The notes: generated by a model from the letters alone, not told the origin. Positions 39,183 through 47,766 are shown, counted from the first letter of the stretch. The stretch: 64,000 bases of DNA from Georgenia faecalis (GCF_003710105.1 NZ_CP033325.1:2170001-2234000); one strand, 5' to 3'. Numbers and translations: made by a program.

Positions 39183-39896
39183 TCAGTGCCCCATGCCGAG
39201 GCCGCCGTCGACCGGGATGACCGCGCCGGAGACGTAGCCGGCCCCGGGTCCGGCCAAGTAGAGCACGGCCGCCGTGACGTCCCCCACGGAACCGAACCGT
39301 GCGGCGGGGATGGCCGCCCGGTAGGCGTCCTGCCGGTCCTGGGGCAGCGCGGCGGTCATGTCGGTGTCGATGAACCCGGGGGCGACGACGTTCGCGGTGA
39401 TGCCGCGGGCGCCGAGCTCGCGGGTGATGGAGCGGGCCATGCCGATGAGGCCGGCCTTGGCGGCGGCGTAGTTCACCTGGCCGGGGGTGCCGTACGTGGC
39501 GACGACGGAGGACATGAGGACGATGCGCCCGCGGCGCATCCGGATCATCCCCTTGCTCGCCCGGCGCACGCACCGGAAGGCACCGGTGAGGTTGACGTCG
39601 AGGACGTCGGTGAACTCCTCGTCGCTCATCCGCATGAGCAGCTGGTCGCGGGTCATGCCCGCGTTGGCGACGAGGACCTCGACCGGGCCGTGCTCCGCCT
39701 CGATCTGCGTGAAGGCCGCGTCGACCGCCGCGGTGTCCCGCAGGTCCCCGCGCACGCCGAGGACGCCGTCGGGCAGGTCGCCGCCGCGGTAGATCGTGGC
39801 GACGCGGTCGCCGGCGGCGACGAAGGCCTCGGCGACGGCGCGCCCGATGCCGCGGGTCGCCCCGGTGACGAGGACGCTGCGCGGTTCGTCGTTCAC
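39183..39896 (-). CDS. fabG: 3-oxoacyl-[acyl-carrier-protein] reductase
   Basis: A 237-residue SDR that reduces beta-ketoacyl-ACP with NADPH. Motifs: VLVTGATRGIGRAVAEAF, VLVANAGMTRDQLLMRMSDEEF, SSVVATYGTPGQVNYAAAKAGLIGMARS with the Ser, Tyr and Lys of the active site, ARGITANVVAPGFIDTDMTAALP, and the SGAVIPVDGGLGMGH end. MTRDxLLMRM is typical of MabA/FabG. GTG 39896 has AAGGAG seven bases upstream. It heads the fabG-fabI-sixA operon (57 bases to fabI) and is divergent from the DUF3099 gene, with 120 bases between starts. Confidence 0.94.
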   Translation of the reverse strand: MNDEPRSVLVTGATRGIGRAVAEAFVAAGDRVATIYRGGDLPDGVLGVRGDLRDTAAVDAAFTQIEAEHGPVEVLVANAGMTRDQLLMRMSDEEFTDVLDVNLTGAFRCVRRASKGMIRMRRGRIVLMSSVVATYGTPGQVNYAAAKAGLIGMARSITRELGARGITANVVAPGFIDTDMTAALPQDRQDAYRAAIPAARFGSVGDVTAAVLYLAGPGAGYVSGAVIPVDGGLGMGH

Positions 39897-40016
39897 TACG
39901 GTCTCCTTCTGCCCTCGTGGCCGTGCGACGGCACCGTCGGGCGGGCCGCTCGGGCGAGGTTACCGGCAGCAACGCCCCGACGACGTCAGCCGTCCCGGCG
40001 GGTTAGCCTCGTAGCC

Positions 40017-40385
40017 GTGAGAACCTCCCGCGGCCGCCGCGGGCGCGACGAGCAGGTGCACTCCATCACCTCCGTCCGCCGCGCCCTGGCCGAGGACGTC
40101 CACGACCGCACCGTGCGGTACCTCATCTCGATGACCGTCCGCACGCTGTGCGTCTTCGGCGCCGCCTTCACCGAGGGGTGGATCCGCTGGGTCCTCGTCG
40201 CGGGAGCCGTCGTCCTGCCCTACATCGCCGTGGTCGCCGCCAACGCCGGGCGGGAGCGCCCCAAGCCGGGCGGGAGCGCGCCCGATGCCCGCCCCGACCT
40301 GCCCGCCCTCGGGGGTCCGGGACCCGGGCCCGGCGACCCGCCTCCGCCTCCGTTCACCCTGCCCGAAGGGGGCTACCTCCGATGA
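40017..40385 (+). CDS. DUF3099 family membrane protein
   Basis: A 122-residue protein with the DUF3099 signature EQVHSITSVRRALAEDVHDRTVRYLISMTVRTLCVFGAAF, then a second membrane helix (GWIRWVLVAGAVVLPYIAVVAANA) and a proline-rich cytoplasmic tail. Function unknown; conserved across actinobacteria. GTG 40017 is chosen because the family begins just after it; the very long frame upstream is antisense to fabG/fabI and to sixA. Its stop overlaps the next start (ATGA), linking it to the small zinc-ribbon-like gene and SURF1 in one transcript. Confidence 0.85.
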   Translation: MRTSRGRRGRDEQVHSITSVRRALAEDVHDRTVRYLISMTVRTLCVFGAAFTEGWIRWVLVAGAVVLPYIAVVAANAGRERPKPGGSAPDARPDLPALGGPGPGPGDPPPPPFTLPEGGYLR

Positions 40386-40603
40386 CCGTTCACGACGCCG
40401 ACCAGCTGCGCTGCAGCGCGAAGGGCTGCACCCTCGACGCCGTCTGGGCGCTGCGGTGGAACAACCCGCGCCTGCACACCGCCGATCGGCGGAAGACCTG
40501 GCTGGCCTGCGACGAGCACCGCGAGCACCTCGCGTCCTTCCTCGACGCACGGTCGTTCCTACGGGACGTGGTGCCCGTGGAGACGGTGGTGGGTGAGGCG
40601 TGA
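40382..40603 (+). CDS. Small conserved Cys/His protein
   Basis: A 73-residue protein, MTVHDADQLRCSAKGCTLDA at the start, then VWALRWNNPRLHTADRRKTWLACDEHREHLASFLDARSFLRDV. The CSAKGC and CDEHREH groups (three Cys and two or more His) look like a small zinc-binding fold. Close relatives are common in actinobacteria next to SURF1 and are sometimes wrongly labelled acetone carboxylase. It is coupled at both ends (ATGA before, GTGA after), so it is made together with SURF1 and DUF3099. A role in cytochrome oxidase assembly is a guess from this context. Confidence 0.85.
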   Translation: MTVHDADQLRCSAKGCTLDAVWALRWNNPRLHTADRRKTWLACDEHREHLASFLDARSFLRDVVPVETVVGEA

Positions 40604-41472
40604 GCCGCTACCGCTTCGTCCTCTCCCGGAACTGGCTCCTGGGGGCCCTGGCCGCCGTCGTCCTCGCGGCGACGTGCGTGTGGCTGGGGACGTGGCAGTG
40701 GGGCCGGCACGAGACCCGGGCGTCGAGCAACCACCTCGTCGAGGTGAACTACGACGCCGAGCCGGCGCCCCTGGACGAGGTCGTCGACCCCACCGAGCCT
40801 GTGCCCTACGACGCCGTGTGGCGTCGGGTCGAGCTCACCGGGCACTACGCGGGCTCGGACGTGCTCCTGCGCAACCGCCCGGTGGACGGGCGGCCCGCGG
40901 TCCGCGTCCTCACCCCGTTCGTCGCCACGACCCCCGACGGCGGTGAGCTCACCGTCGTCGTCGACCGCGGCTGGATCACCACCGCGACGCAGGACGACGT
41001 CGCCGTCCCCGAGCCACCGGCCGGCGAGGTCGAGCTGGTCGCCCGGCTGCGGCAGGCGGAGCCGCCGGCGGACCGCGAGGCCCCGCCCGGGCAGGTCTAC
41101 GCCCTCGCCCCCGAGCAGGTGCTCGAGGTCGCCGAGGTCACCGGCGAGGACGTGCTCGAGGGCTACGTCCACGCCGTGGAGCACCGCCCCGCGCCGGCGG
41201 AGGCGCTCCCGCAGTTCCCGCGCCCGGAGACCACCACCGGCTCGCACCTGTCGTACGCGTTCCAGTGGTGGGTCTTCGCGCTGGGTGGGCTCGTGGGATA
41301 CCTCATCCTCGTCCGCCGCGAGGCGGGCGAGCGCGCGGCGCAGGCGGGCCCGTCCGGTCACCGCGAGAGGCCGCGCGTCCGCCGGCGGGCGGACGAGGAC
41401 GAGGACGCCCTTATAGAGGCACAGCTGGCGCAGCGTCGCGCCGCAGCGGACCACCCCGTCGACGCATCGTGA
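40600..41472 (+). CDS. SURF1 family cytochrome oxidase biogenesis protein
   Basis: A 290-residue SURF1 protein that helps assemble heme-copper oxidase. The N-terminal helix NWLLGALAAVVLAATCVWLGTWQWGRHETR has the WLGxWQ signature, then an extracytoplasmic domain with YDAVWRRVELTGHYAGSDVLLRNRPVDGRPAVRVLTPF and VDRGWI, and the second helix HLSYAFQWWVFALGGLVGYLILVRREA. The tail is long and charged. GTG 40600 overlaps the preceding stop. Its last 62 bases run over the convergent HTH gene. Fits with ctaA (heme A synthase) elsewhere in the window. Confidence 0.92.
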   Translation: MSRYRFVLSRNWLLGALAAVVLAATCVWLGTWQWGRHETRASSNHLVEVNYDAEPAPLDEVVDPTEPVPYDAVWRRVELTGHYAGSDVLLRNRPVDGRPAVRVLTPFVATTPDGGELTVVVDRGWITTATQDDVAVPEPPAGEVELVARLRQAEPPADREAPPGQVYALAPEQVLEVAEVTGEDVLEGYVHAVEHRPAPAEALPQFPRPETTTGSHLSYAFQWWVFALGGLVGYLILVRREAGERAAQAGPSGHRERPRVRRRADEDEDALIEAQLAQRRAAADHPVDAS

Positions 41473-41638
41473 CCTGCTCGGACACGAGCAGCCCGTGGAC
41501 GAATCCGTAGGAGCGTCCGATGTCCGCTGCTATCGAGCGGACGGACTCCCCCTGCTGGTACCGCTCGGCCACGCTGGCAGCGAGCGCGCTTCGCCGCTCA
41601 CCCACGACGCGAGTTCCTCTGGCAATCTTCTCGGTCAC
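41411..41638 (-). CDS. Small helix-turn-helix protein
   Basis: A 75-residue basic protein: IARGTRVVGERRSALAASVAERYQQGESVRSIAADIGRSYGFVHGLLVSEQVTMRRRGGPLRR. The ERYxxGESxRxIAxxxGRSYGFVHxxL core is a compact HTH that I know as a well-conserved family of small DNA-binding proteins in actinobacteria, whose targets are not known to me. GTG 41638 is the likely start. Its 3' end overlaps the SURF1 gene tail-to-tail by 62 bases, so the shared stretch codes on both strands. A 113-base gap separates it from the ABC-F gene. Confidence 0.85.
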   Translation of the reverse strand: MTEKIARGTRVVGERRSALAASVAERYQQGESVRSIAADIGRSYGFVHGLLVSEQVTMRRRGGPLRRDAAPAVPL

Positions 41639-41751
41639 GACGACGCCCCCCCTGAGGTCAGATCAACCGTTGATCCAATGTAGGCCGGGTCACACGGGCG
41701 CGCCTGGCGAGGGAGGGGTTCCTCAGGGAGAACGGTGAGCGCGGGGGCCGC

Positions 41752-43365
41752 TCAGGCCAGGGAGACCAGCTCGACGTAGCCCTCGTTCCACAGGTCCTCG
41801 TCGCCGTCGGGCAGGAGGAGGACGCGCTCGGGGTCGAGGGCGCGGACGGCGCCCTCGTCGTGGGTGACGAGGACGACGGCACCGGTGAAGGTCCGCAGGG
41901 CCCCGAGGATCTCCTCGCGGGAGGCCGGGTCGAGGTTGTTCGTGGGCTCGTCGAGGAGCAGGACGTTCGCCGAGGAGACGACGAGCACGGCCAGCGCGAG
42001 GCGGGTCTTCTCCCCGCCGGAGAGGACCTTCGCGGGCTTGTCCGCGTCGTCCCCGGAGAAGAGGAACGAGCCGAGCACGGAGCGCACCTGGGTGTCGGTC
42101 ATGTCGGGCGCCGCGGAGCGCAGGTTCTCCACGACGGTGCGGTCGACGTCGAGGGTCTCGTGCTCCTGGGCGTAGTAGCCCACCTTGAGCCCGTGGCCGG
42201 GGACGACCTTGCCGGTGTCCGGGGCCTCGACGCCGCCGAGGATCCGCAGCAGCGTCGTCTTGCCGGCGCCGTTGAGGCCGAGGATGACGACCTTCGACCC
42301 GCGGTCGATGGCGAGGTCGACGTCGGTGAAGACCTCGAGCGAGCCGTAGGTCTTGCTCAGCCCCTCCGCGGTGAGCGGCGTCTTGCCGCAGGGCGCGGGA
42401 TCGGGGAAGCGCAGGTGCGCCACCTTGTCCGCGCGGCGGGTCTCCTCGAGCCCGGCGACCAGCCGCTCGGCCCGGCGCGCCATGTTCTGCGCGGCGACGG
42501 CCTTCGTGGCCTTCGCGCGCATCTTGTTGGCCTGGACCATGAGCACCGAGGCCTTCTTCTCGGCGTTCGCCCGCTCGCGCTTGCGGCGCCGCTCGTCCTG
42601 CTCGCGCTGGGCGAGGTAGGCGTCCCAGCCGAGCTGGTAGACGTCGAGGACGCCCCGGTTGGCGTCGAGGTGAAAGACGGTGTTGACGGTCTCCCGCAGG
42701 AGGTCGGCGTCGTGGCTGATGACGACGAACCCGCCGGTGTAGCTCTTGAGGTAGTCCCGCAGCCAGAGGATCGAGTCGTGGTCGAGGTGGTTCGTCGGCT
42801 CGTCGAGCAAAAGCGTCTCGGCGCCGGAGAAGAGGATGCGGGCCAGCTCGACGCGGCGGCGCTGCCCGCCGGAGAGCGTGGCGAGCGGCTGGTCGAGGAC
42901 GCGCGTGGGCAGCCCGAGGTTGGACGTGAGCCGGGCGGCCTCGGACTCGGCGGCCCACCCGCCCTGGGCGGCGAACTCGGCGTCCAGGCGCGCGTAGCGC
43001 TCCATGGCCTGCTGCTGCTTCTCCCCCTCGGCCGTGGCCATCACCTGCTCGACCTTGCGCAGGCGGCGCACGATGTCGTCGAGCCCGCGGGCCGAGAGCA
43101 CCCGGTCCTGGGCGAGGACCTCGAGGTCACCGGTGCGCGGGTCCTGGGGCAGGTACCCCACCTCGCCGCTGCGGACGATGTCGCCCGTGTACTGGATGAC
43201 GCCGTCGGAGTCGGCCTCGCCGGCGAGCAGCTTGGTGAGGGTCGTCTTGCCCGCGCCGTTGCGACCGACGAGCCCGATCCGCATCCCGGCGTCGATGCGG
43301 AAGGACGCCTCGTGGAGGAGCTCGCGTGCGCCGATGCGCATGGAGACGTCGTGGGCGGTGATCAC
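41752..43365 (-). CDS. ABC-F family ATP-binding protein
   Basis: A 537-residue soluble protein with two ABC domains and no membrane helices, so an ABC-F ribosome-associated ATPase (translation factor or antibiotic-protection type). Domain 1: RIGLVGRNGAGKTTLTKLLAGE, LSGGQRRRVELARIL, LLLDEPTNHLD, ISHDADLL. A basic P-site-tRNA-interaction linker follows (EQDERRRKRERANAEKKASVLMVQANKMRAKATKAVAAQNMARRAERL). Domain 2: VVILGLNGAGKTTLLRILGG, LSGGEKTRLALAVLV, LLLDEPTNNLD, VTHDEGAV. It resembles the housekeeping EttA/Uup-like actinobacterial group rather than a known resistance subfamily. The GTG at 43365 has a weak ribosome site. Confidence 0.92.
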   Translation of the reverse strand: MITAHDVSMRIGARELLHEASFRIDAGMRIGLVGRNGAGKTTLTKLLAGEADSDGVIQYTGDIVRSGEVGYLPQDPRTGDLEVLAQDRVLSARGLDDIVRRLRKVEQVMATAEGEKQQQAMERYARLDAEFAAQGGWAAESEAARLTSNLGLPTRVLDQPLATLSGGQRRRVELARILFSGAETLLLDEPTNHLDHDSILWLRDYLKSYTGGFVVISHDADLLRETVNTVFHLDANRGVLDVYQLGWDAYLAQREQDERRRKRERANAEKKASVLMVQANKMRAKATKAVAAQNMARRAERLVAGLEETRRADKVAHLRFPDPAPCGKTPLTAEGLSKTYGSLEVFTDVDLAIDRGSKVVILGLNGAGKTTLLRILGGVEAPDTGKVVPGHGLKVGYYAQEHETLDVDRTVVENLRSAAPDMTDTQVRSVLGSFLFSGDDADKPAKVLSGGEKTRLALAVLVVSSANVLLLDEPTNNLDPASREEILGALRTFTGAVVLVTHDEGAVRALDPERVLLLPDGDEDLWNEGYVELVSLA

Positions 43366-43528
43366 AGGGCAGACCTCTAGACACAGATGAAGGTGGGGAG
43401 CACGAAGTGCCCGACCAGTCTACGCGCCGGGCCTGGGGGCCTCCTCCCCTTTCCCCGGCTACCCCGCGGGGCGGTGGCACCCGTCACCCCGTTCGCCACC
43501 CCCAGGCGGCCCGCCTACGGTGTGCGCC

Positions 43529-44419
43529 ATGAGCTTCAACGACGGCGTGCGCGCTGATCCGGGACGGGTGCGCCGATCGCGCGGGACACGCGGGACACGC
43601 GGCGCGGCAGCGGGCGGCGGGGCCGGCGTCCTCGTCCTGCTCGTCTACCTGTTCACCGGGGCGGACCTGTCCGGCCTCGTCGACGGCGGCGCCGGCGGGG
43701 GCGCCCCGGCGACCGAGGGCGCGGGCTTCGAGCACTGCCGCACCGCCGCCGACGCCAACGCCGACACCGACTGCCGGATGGTCTACACCGCCGACGCCCT
43801 CGACCAGTACTGGGTGGCGGCGCTGCCGGAGGCGACCGGCACCGGGTACGAGATGCCCGGCTTCGAGGTGTTCACCGGCTCGGTGTCCACCGGCTGCGGG
43901 AACGCCACGTCCGCCGTCGGGCCCTTCTACTGCCCGCCGGACGCGAGCGTGTTCCTCGACACCGGGTTCTTCGACCAGCTGGAGACCCAGCTGGGGGCGG
44001 AGAACGCCCCGCTCGCGCAGATGTACATCGTCGCCCACGAGTGGGGGCACCACATCCAGAACCAGCTGGGGACGATGGACGCCATCGACCGCCAGGGCAC
44101 CGGCCCGGAGTCCGACGGCGTCCGGCTCGAGCTCCAGGCCGACTGCTACGCCGGGCTGTGGGTCGGGCACGCCTCGAGCGTCGTCGACCCCGACTCCGGC
44201 GAGACGTTCCTCGCACCCCCCACCGACGCGCAGGTGGCCGACGCGCTCGACGCGGCGGCGGCCGTCGGCGACGACCGCATCCAGGCGGGAGCGGGCCAGC
44301 AGGTGGACCCCGAGTCGTGGACGCACGGCTCCGCCGAACAGCGTCAGCGCTGGTTCACCGCGGGGTACTCCGGCGGCACCGTCGCCGCCTGCGACACGTT
44401 CCGCGCCGGAACCCTCTGA
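43529..44419 (+). CDS. Neutral zinc metallopeptidase (YpfJ family)
   Basis: A 296-residue protein with an N-terminal anchor (GGGAGVLVLLVYLFTGADLSG) and an external domain. The zincin motif VAHEWGHHIQNQLG (HExxH; two His and the catalytic Glu) and the downstream ELQADCYAGLWVGHAS with the third ligand Glu define the YpfJ/KPN_02809 family. The segments GCGNATSAVGPFYCPPDASVFLDTGFFDQLETQLG and the paired Cys residues suggest disulfides outside the cell. The start is ATG 43529; GTG 43520 adds only three residues. The substrate is unknown. The next gene starts 10 bases after the stop. Confidence 0.9.
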   Translation: MSFNDGVRADPGRVRRSRGTRGTRGAAAGGGAGVLVLLVYLFTGADLSGLVDGGAGGGAPATEGAGFEHCRTAADANADTDCRMVYTADALDQYWVAALPEATGTGYEMPGFEVFTGSVSTGCGNATSAVGPFYCPPDASVFLDTGFFDQLETQLGAENAPLAQMYIVAHEWGHHIQNQLGTMDAIDRQGTGPESDGVRLELQADCYAGLWVGHASSVVDPDSGETFLAPPTDAQVADALDAAAAVGDDRIQAGAGQQVDPESWTHGSAEQRQRWFTAGYSGGTVAACDTFRAGTL

Positions 44420-44429
44420 GGCGACGGCG

Positions 44430-45512
44430 ATGACGGTGCACCACCTGAGCCGGGCCGAGGCCCGCCGGATCGCCGTCACCGCCCAGCTCCTCGACGCCGC
44501 CCGGCCCGAGGCCCTGCTCGACGTCGTCACCCACCTCACGATGCTCCAGCTCGACCCGACGGCGGCCGTCGCGCCGAGCGCCGACCTCGTCGCCTGGACG
44601 CGGCTCGGTGACCGGTACGCCCCGGCGCACCTCGCGCAGGCCCTCGACCGCGACCGGACCCTGTTCGAGTACCGGGCGACCGTGCGTCCGATGACCGACC
44701 TGCGGCTCTACCTCGCGCAGATGGAGCGCGCCCCCGCCCACGCGGCGGCCCGCACCTGGCTCGAGGCGAACGCGGCGTTCCGCCTCGACCTCCTCGCCCG
44801 CCTGCGCGACCACGGGCCGCTCCTCTCCCGCGACCTGCCGGACACGTCCGCGGTCGCGTGGCCCTCGTCGGGATGGACGAACAACCGCAACGTCACCCAG
44901 ATGCTCGAGGTCCTCGCCGCGCGCGGGGAGGTCGCCGTCGCCGGGCGGGAGGGACGTCAACGGCTGTGGGACCTCGCCGAGCGGGTCTTCCCCGCCGGCG
45001 TCGTCCCCGTCCCCTACGACGACGCCGTCCGCGAGCGCGACGCCCGGCGGCTCCGGGCCCTGGGGGTGGCCCGCGCCGCGACGACCGCCCAGCCGGTCGA
45101 GCGGGCGGACGTCGGCGAGGCGGGCGAGCCGGCGGTCGTCGCGGGCACCGACGGCGAGTGGCGCGTCGACCCCGGCGCGCTCGACCGCCCGTTCGCCGGC
45201 CGCACCGCGCTCCTGTCCCCCTTCGACCGCCTCGTCCACGACCGGCAGCGGGCCCGCGAGCTCTTCGACTTCGACTACACCCTCGAGATGTACAAGCCGA
45301 CGGACCAGCGGCGCTGGGGCTACTTCGCGCTGCCCGTGCTCCACGACGACCGGCTGGTCGGCAAGGTCGACGCCGCCGCCGACCGCACGACCGGGCGGTT
45401 CGTCGTCCACGCCGTCCACGAGGACGTCCCGTTCACGCCCGCCATGGCCGACGACGTCGACGCCGAGCTCGAGGCGCTCGCCGCGTGGCTCGGGCTGGAG
45501 CTGCAGCGGTAG
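44430..45512 (+). CDS. AlkZ/YcaQ-like DNA glycosylase (winged-helix HTH_42 family)
   Basis: A 360-residue protein of the HTH_42 (DUF1006) family, made of tandem winged-helix domains. It starts LSRAEARRIAVTAQLL and has the MLQLDPTAAVAPSADLVAWTRLGDR segment, whose Q-L-D fits the QxD catalytic motif of YcaQ-type enzymes that unhook interstrand DNA crosslinks and remove alkylated bases. Later: LFEYRATVRPM, SGWTNNRNVTQMLEVLAARGEVAVAGREGRQRLWDLAERVFP, LLSPFDRLVHDRQRARELFDFDYTLEMYKPTDQRRWGYFALPVLHDDRLVGKVDAAADR. It lies 10 bases after the metallopeptidase gene and may share its transcript. The exact lesion is not known. Confidence 0.85.
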   Translation: MTVHHLSRAEARRIAVTAQLLDAARPEALLDVVTHLTMLQLDPTAAVAPSADLVAWTRLGDRYAPAHLAQALDRDRTLFEYRATVRPMTDLRLYLAQMERAPAHAAARTWLEANAAFRLDLLARLRDHGPLLSRDLPDTSAVAWPSSGWTNNRNVTQMLEVLAARGEVAVAGREGRQRLWDLAERVFPAGVVPVPYDDAVRERDARRLRALGVARAATTAQPVERADVGEAGEPAVVAGTDGEWRVDPGALDRPFAGRTALLSPFDRLVHDRQRARELFDFDYTLEMYKPTDQRRWGYFALPVLHDDRLVGKVDAAADRTTGRFVVHAVHEDVPFTPAMADDVDAELEALAAWLGLELQR

Positions 45513-45575
45513 CTCCCCGCCGGCGCCGCCGTCAAAGCGCTGCCGCTCCGGGACCGGGGCCCCTACCCTCGCGCC

Positions 45576-46964
45576 ATGGTCCACCACGACGCCGTCGTCC
45601 TCGGCGCGGGTCCCGGCGGGTACGCCGCCGCGATCCGCCTCGCCCAGCTCGGCCTCGACACCGCCGTCGTCGAACGGCGCTACTGGGGCGGGGTGTGCCT
45701 GTCGGTGGGCTGCATCCCGTCGAAGGTGCTCCTGCGCGGCGCCGAGCTCGTCAACGTCGTCGCGTCCAAGGGCGCCCAGTTCGGGCTCGTCGGGTCCTTC
45801 CGGCGGGACTTCGGCCCCGTCTTCGACCACAGCCGCCGCGCGGCGGAGGGGCGGGTGGAGGGCGTCCACCACCTCCTGCGCAAGAACGGGGTGCGCCAGT
45901 ACTACGGGCACGGGGAGTTCCAGGACGAGCACACCCTCACCGTCGGCCAGGCCGACCGGGAGGTCCTCACGTTCGGCTCGGCAGTCATCGCGACCGGCTC
46001 GCGGGTGCGCACCCTGCCCGGCGTGGCGCTGAGCGAGAACGTCGTCGACTACGAGACGCAGATCCTCGACCGCCGGGTGCCGGCCTCGATCGCCATCATC
46101 GGCGCGGGGGCCATCGGGACGGAGTTCGCGTACATCCTCGCCAGCTACGGCGCGCAGGTGACGCTCATCGAGTACGCGGACCGGGTGCTGCCCGCCGAGG
46201 ACGCGGAGTCCTCCGCCGAGGTGGCCCGGGCGTACGCCGCCCTCGGGATCACGGTGCGCACGTCGACCAGCGTGCGCACGTGCGTCGACGACGGCGAGGG
46301 CGTGACGGTGACGTACACCGGCCCGGACGGCGACGGCGAGCTGCGCGTGGCCCGCGTCCTCGTCTCGGTCGGCTTCACCCCGCGCACGCAGGGCTTCGGC
46401 CTGGAGCGCACCGGCGTCGCCCTCACCGCACGGGGGGCCATCGCCGTCGACGACGCGATGCGCACCTCGGTCCCGCACCTGCTCGCCATCGGGGACGTCA
46501 CGGGCAAGCTCGCCCTCGCGCACGTCGCCGACGCCCAGGCGATGGTGGCGGCCGAGACGGTCGCCGGGGTGCCGACGGCCGGGCTCGGGGACTACCGGAT
46601 GATGCCCCGGGTGACGTTCTGCCAGCCGCAGGTCGCGAGCTTCGGGCTCACCGAGGCGCAGGCCCGCGCCGAGGGCCACGACGTGCGGGTCGCCCGCTTC
46701 CCGTTCTCGGCGAACGCCAAGGCGCGCGGGATGGCCGAGCCCCAGGGCTTCGTCAAGGTCCTCGCTGACGGGACCAGCGGGCAGCTGCTCGGGGCCCACC
46801 TGGTCGGCGTCGAGGTGGCCGAGATGCTCCCCGAGCTCACCCTCGCCCGCCGGACGGGGCTGACGGCCGGCGACCTCGCCCGCAACGTCCACGTCCACCC
46901 CACGCTCGGCGAGGCGCTGCAGGAGGCGTTCCGCGGCCTCACCGGCGCGATGATCAACCTCTAG
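45576..46964 (+). CDS. lpdA: Dihydrolipoamide dehydrogenase
   Basis: A 462-residue FAD/NAD flavoprotein that reoxidises dihydrolipoamide in the 2-oxoacid dehydrogenase complexes. FAD site VVLGAGPGGYAAAIRLAQLG; redox disulfide in GGVCLSVGCIPSKVLLRGAE (CxxxxC); NAD site IAIIGAGAIGTEFAYILASYGAQVTLIEYADRVLP; IAIGDVTGKLALAHVADAQAMVAAE; and the C-terminal HVHPTLGEALQEAF with the catalytic His-Glu pair. Length is standard. Start ATG 45576. It stands alone with no E1/E2 genes beside it, which is normal for actinobacterial lpd. The stretch from 46965 to 47103 after it holds nothing I can name. Confidence 0.93.
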   Translation: MVHHDAVVLGAGPGGYAAAIRLAQLGLDTAVVERRYWGGVCLSVGCIPSKVLLRGAELVNVVASKGAQFGLVGSFRRDFGPVFDHSRRAAEGRVEGVHHLLRKNGVRQYYGHGEFQDEHTLTVGQADREVLTFGSAVIATGSRVRTLPGVALSENVVDYETQILDRRVPASIAIIGAGAIGTEFAYILASYGAQVTLIEYADRVLPAEDAESSAEVARAYAALGITVRTSTSVRTCVDDGEGVTVTYTGPDGDGELRVARVLVSVGFTPRTQGFGLERTGVALTARGAIAVDDAMRTSVPHLLAIGDVTGKLALAHVADAQAMVAAETVAGVPTAGLGDYRMMPRVTFCQPQVASFGLTEAQARAEGHDVRVARFPFSANAKARGMAEPQGFVKVLADGTSGQLLGAHLVGVEVAEMLPELTLARRTGLTAGDLARNVHVHPTLGEALQEAFRGLTGAMINL

Positions 46965-47103
46965 GTCGTGCGCCCCGGCCGGTCGCGCACGTCCGCGCCG
47001 CCGGTACGCGGGATCCTCCCCCTCGGCCCTTGACCGGCGCCGGACGCCCCGGGAGCATCGCAGGCACGAGCGCAGCCCAGCGCTGGGACAGGAGACAGCT
47101 CCG

Positions 47104-47694
47104 ATGGCCGACGTCGTTCTCTTCCACCACGTGCAGGGCGTCACCGACGGGGTGCACGCGTTCGCCGAGATCCTGCACACCGGCGGGCACACCGTGCACG
47201 TCCCCGACCTCTTCGACGGCGAGCGCCCGGCGACGATCGACGAGGGCCTGGCCCTCGTCGGGCGCATCGGTGACGACGAGCTCGCCGCGCGCGCCGACCG
47301 CGCCGTGGCGGACCTCCCCGAGGCGCTGGTCTACGCGGGGATCTCCTTCGGCGTCGCCGCCGCGCAGCGCCTGGCGCAGACCCGTCCGGGCGCGCGGGGC
47401 GCGCTGCTGTACTCGGCCTGCTTCCCCATCACCGGCGAGTGGTCGTTCGGGCCGTGGCCCGAGGGCGTGCCCGTCCAGGTCCACGGCATGGAGGCCGACC
47501 CGTTCTTCGCGCTCGAGGGCGACCTCGAGGCCGCCCGGACCCTCGTGGAGGCGGTGGGCCCGGACCTCGCGTCGCTGTACACCTACCCGGGCGAGGCGCA
47601 CCGGTTCGTCGACCGGACGACGCCGGACTACGACGACGAGGCGACGGCGCTCGTCCTCGCGCGGTCGCGGGAGCTGCTCGACCACGTGGGCTGA
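47104..47694 (+). CDS. Dienelactone hydrolase family protein
   Basis: A 196-residue alpha/beta hydrolase of the DLH family. It begins MADVVLFHHVQGVTDGVHAFAEILHTGGHTVHVPDLFDGERP, then VYAGISFGVAAAQRLAQ with the nucleophile elbow, VQVHGMEADPFF with the catalytic Asp and YPGEAHRFVD with the catalytic His. The elbow has Ser (GISFG) rather than the Cys of classical dienelactone hydrolase (GFCFGG), so esterase-like activity on another substrate is likely. ATG 47104 has AGGAGA upstream. It is convergent with sufT. Confidence 0.87.
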   Translation: MADVVLFHHVQGVTDGVHAFAEILHTGGHTVHVPDLFDGERPATIDEGLALVGRIGDDELAARADRAVADLPEALVYAGISFGVAAAQRLAQTRPGARGALLYSACFPITGEWSFGPWPEGVPVQVHGMEADPFFALEGDLEAARTLVEAVGPDLASLYTYPGEAHRFVDRTTPDYDDEATALVLARSRELLDHVG

Positions 47695-47720
47695 GCGCTC
47701 GGCCCACGCGGCAGCGCGGC

Positions 47721-47744
47721 CGTGCGCGCGCGGGTGAGCGCACG
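47721..47744. terminator. Possible hairpin between dienelactone hydrolase and sufT
   Basis: A 7-bp stem CGTGCGC/GCGCACG (47721-47727 with 47738-47744) in a very GC-rich convergent gap, placed where a shared terminator is expected. No T-run; confidence is low because alternate pairings are many. Confidence 0.35.
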
Positions 47745-47766
47745 CGCGCGGCGCGCGGCCGGCGGC

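Noticed and set aside
40382-40603. Acetone carboxylase, a label often given to this small protein
   Set aside because: 73 residues with a CxxxxC/CxxH look; nothing in common with acetone carboxylase subunits.
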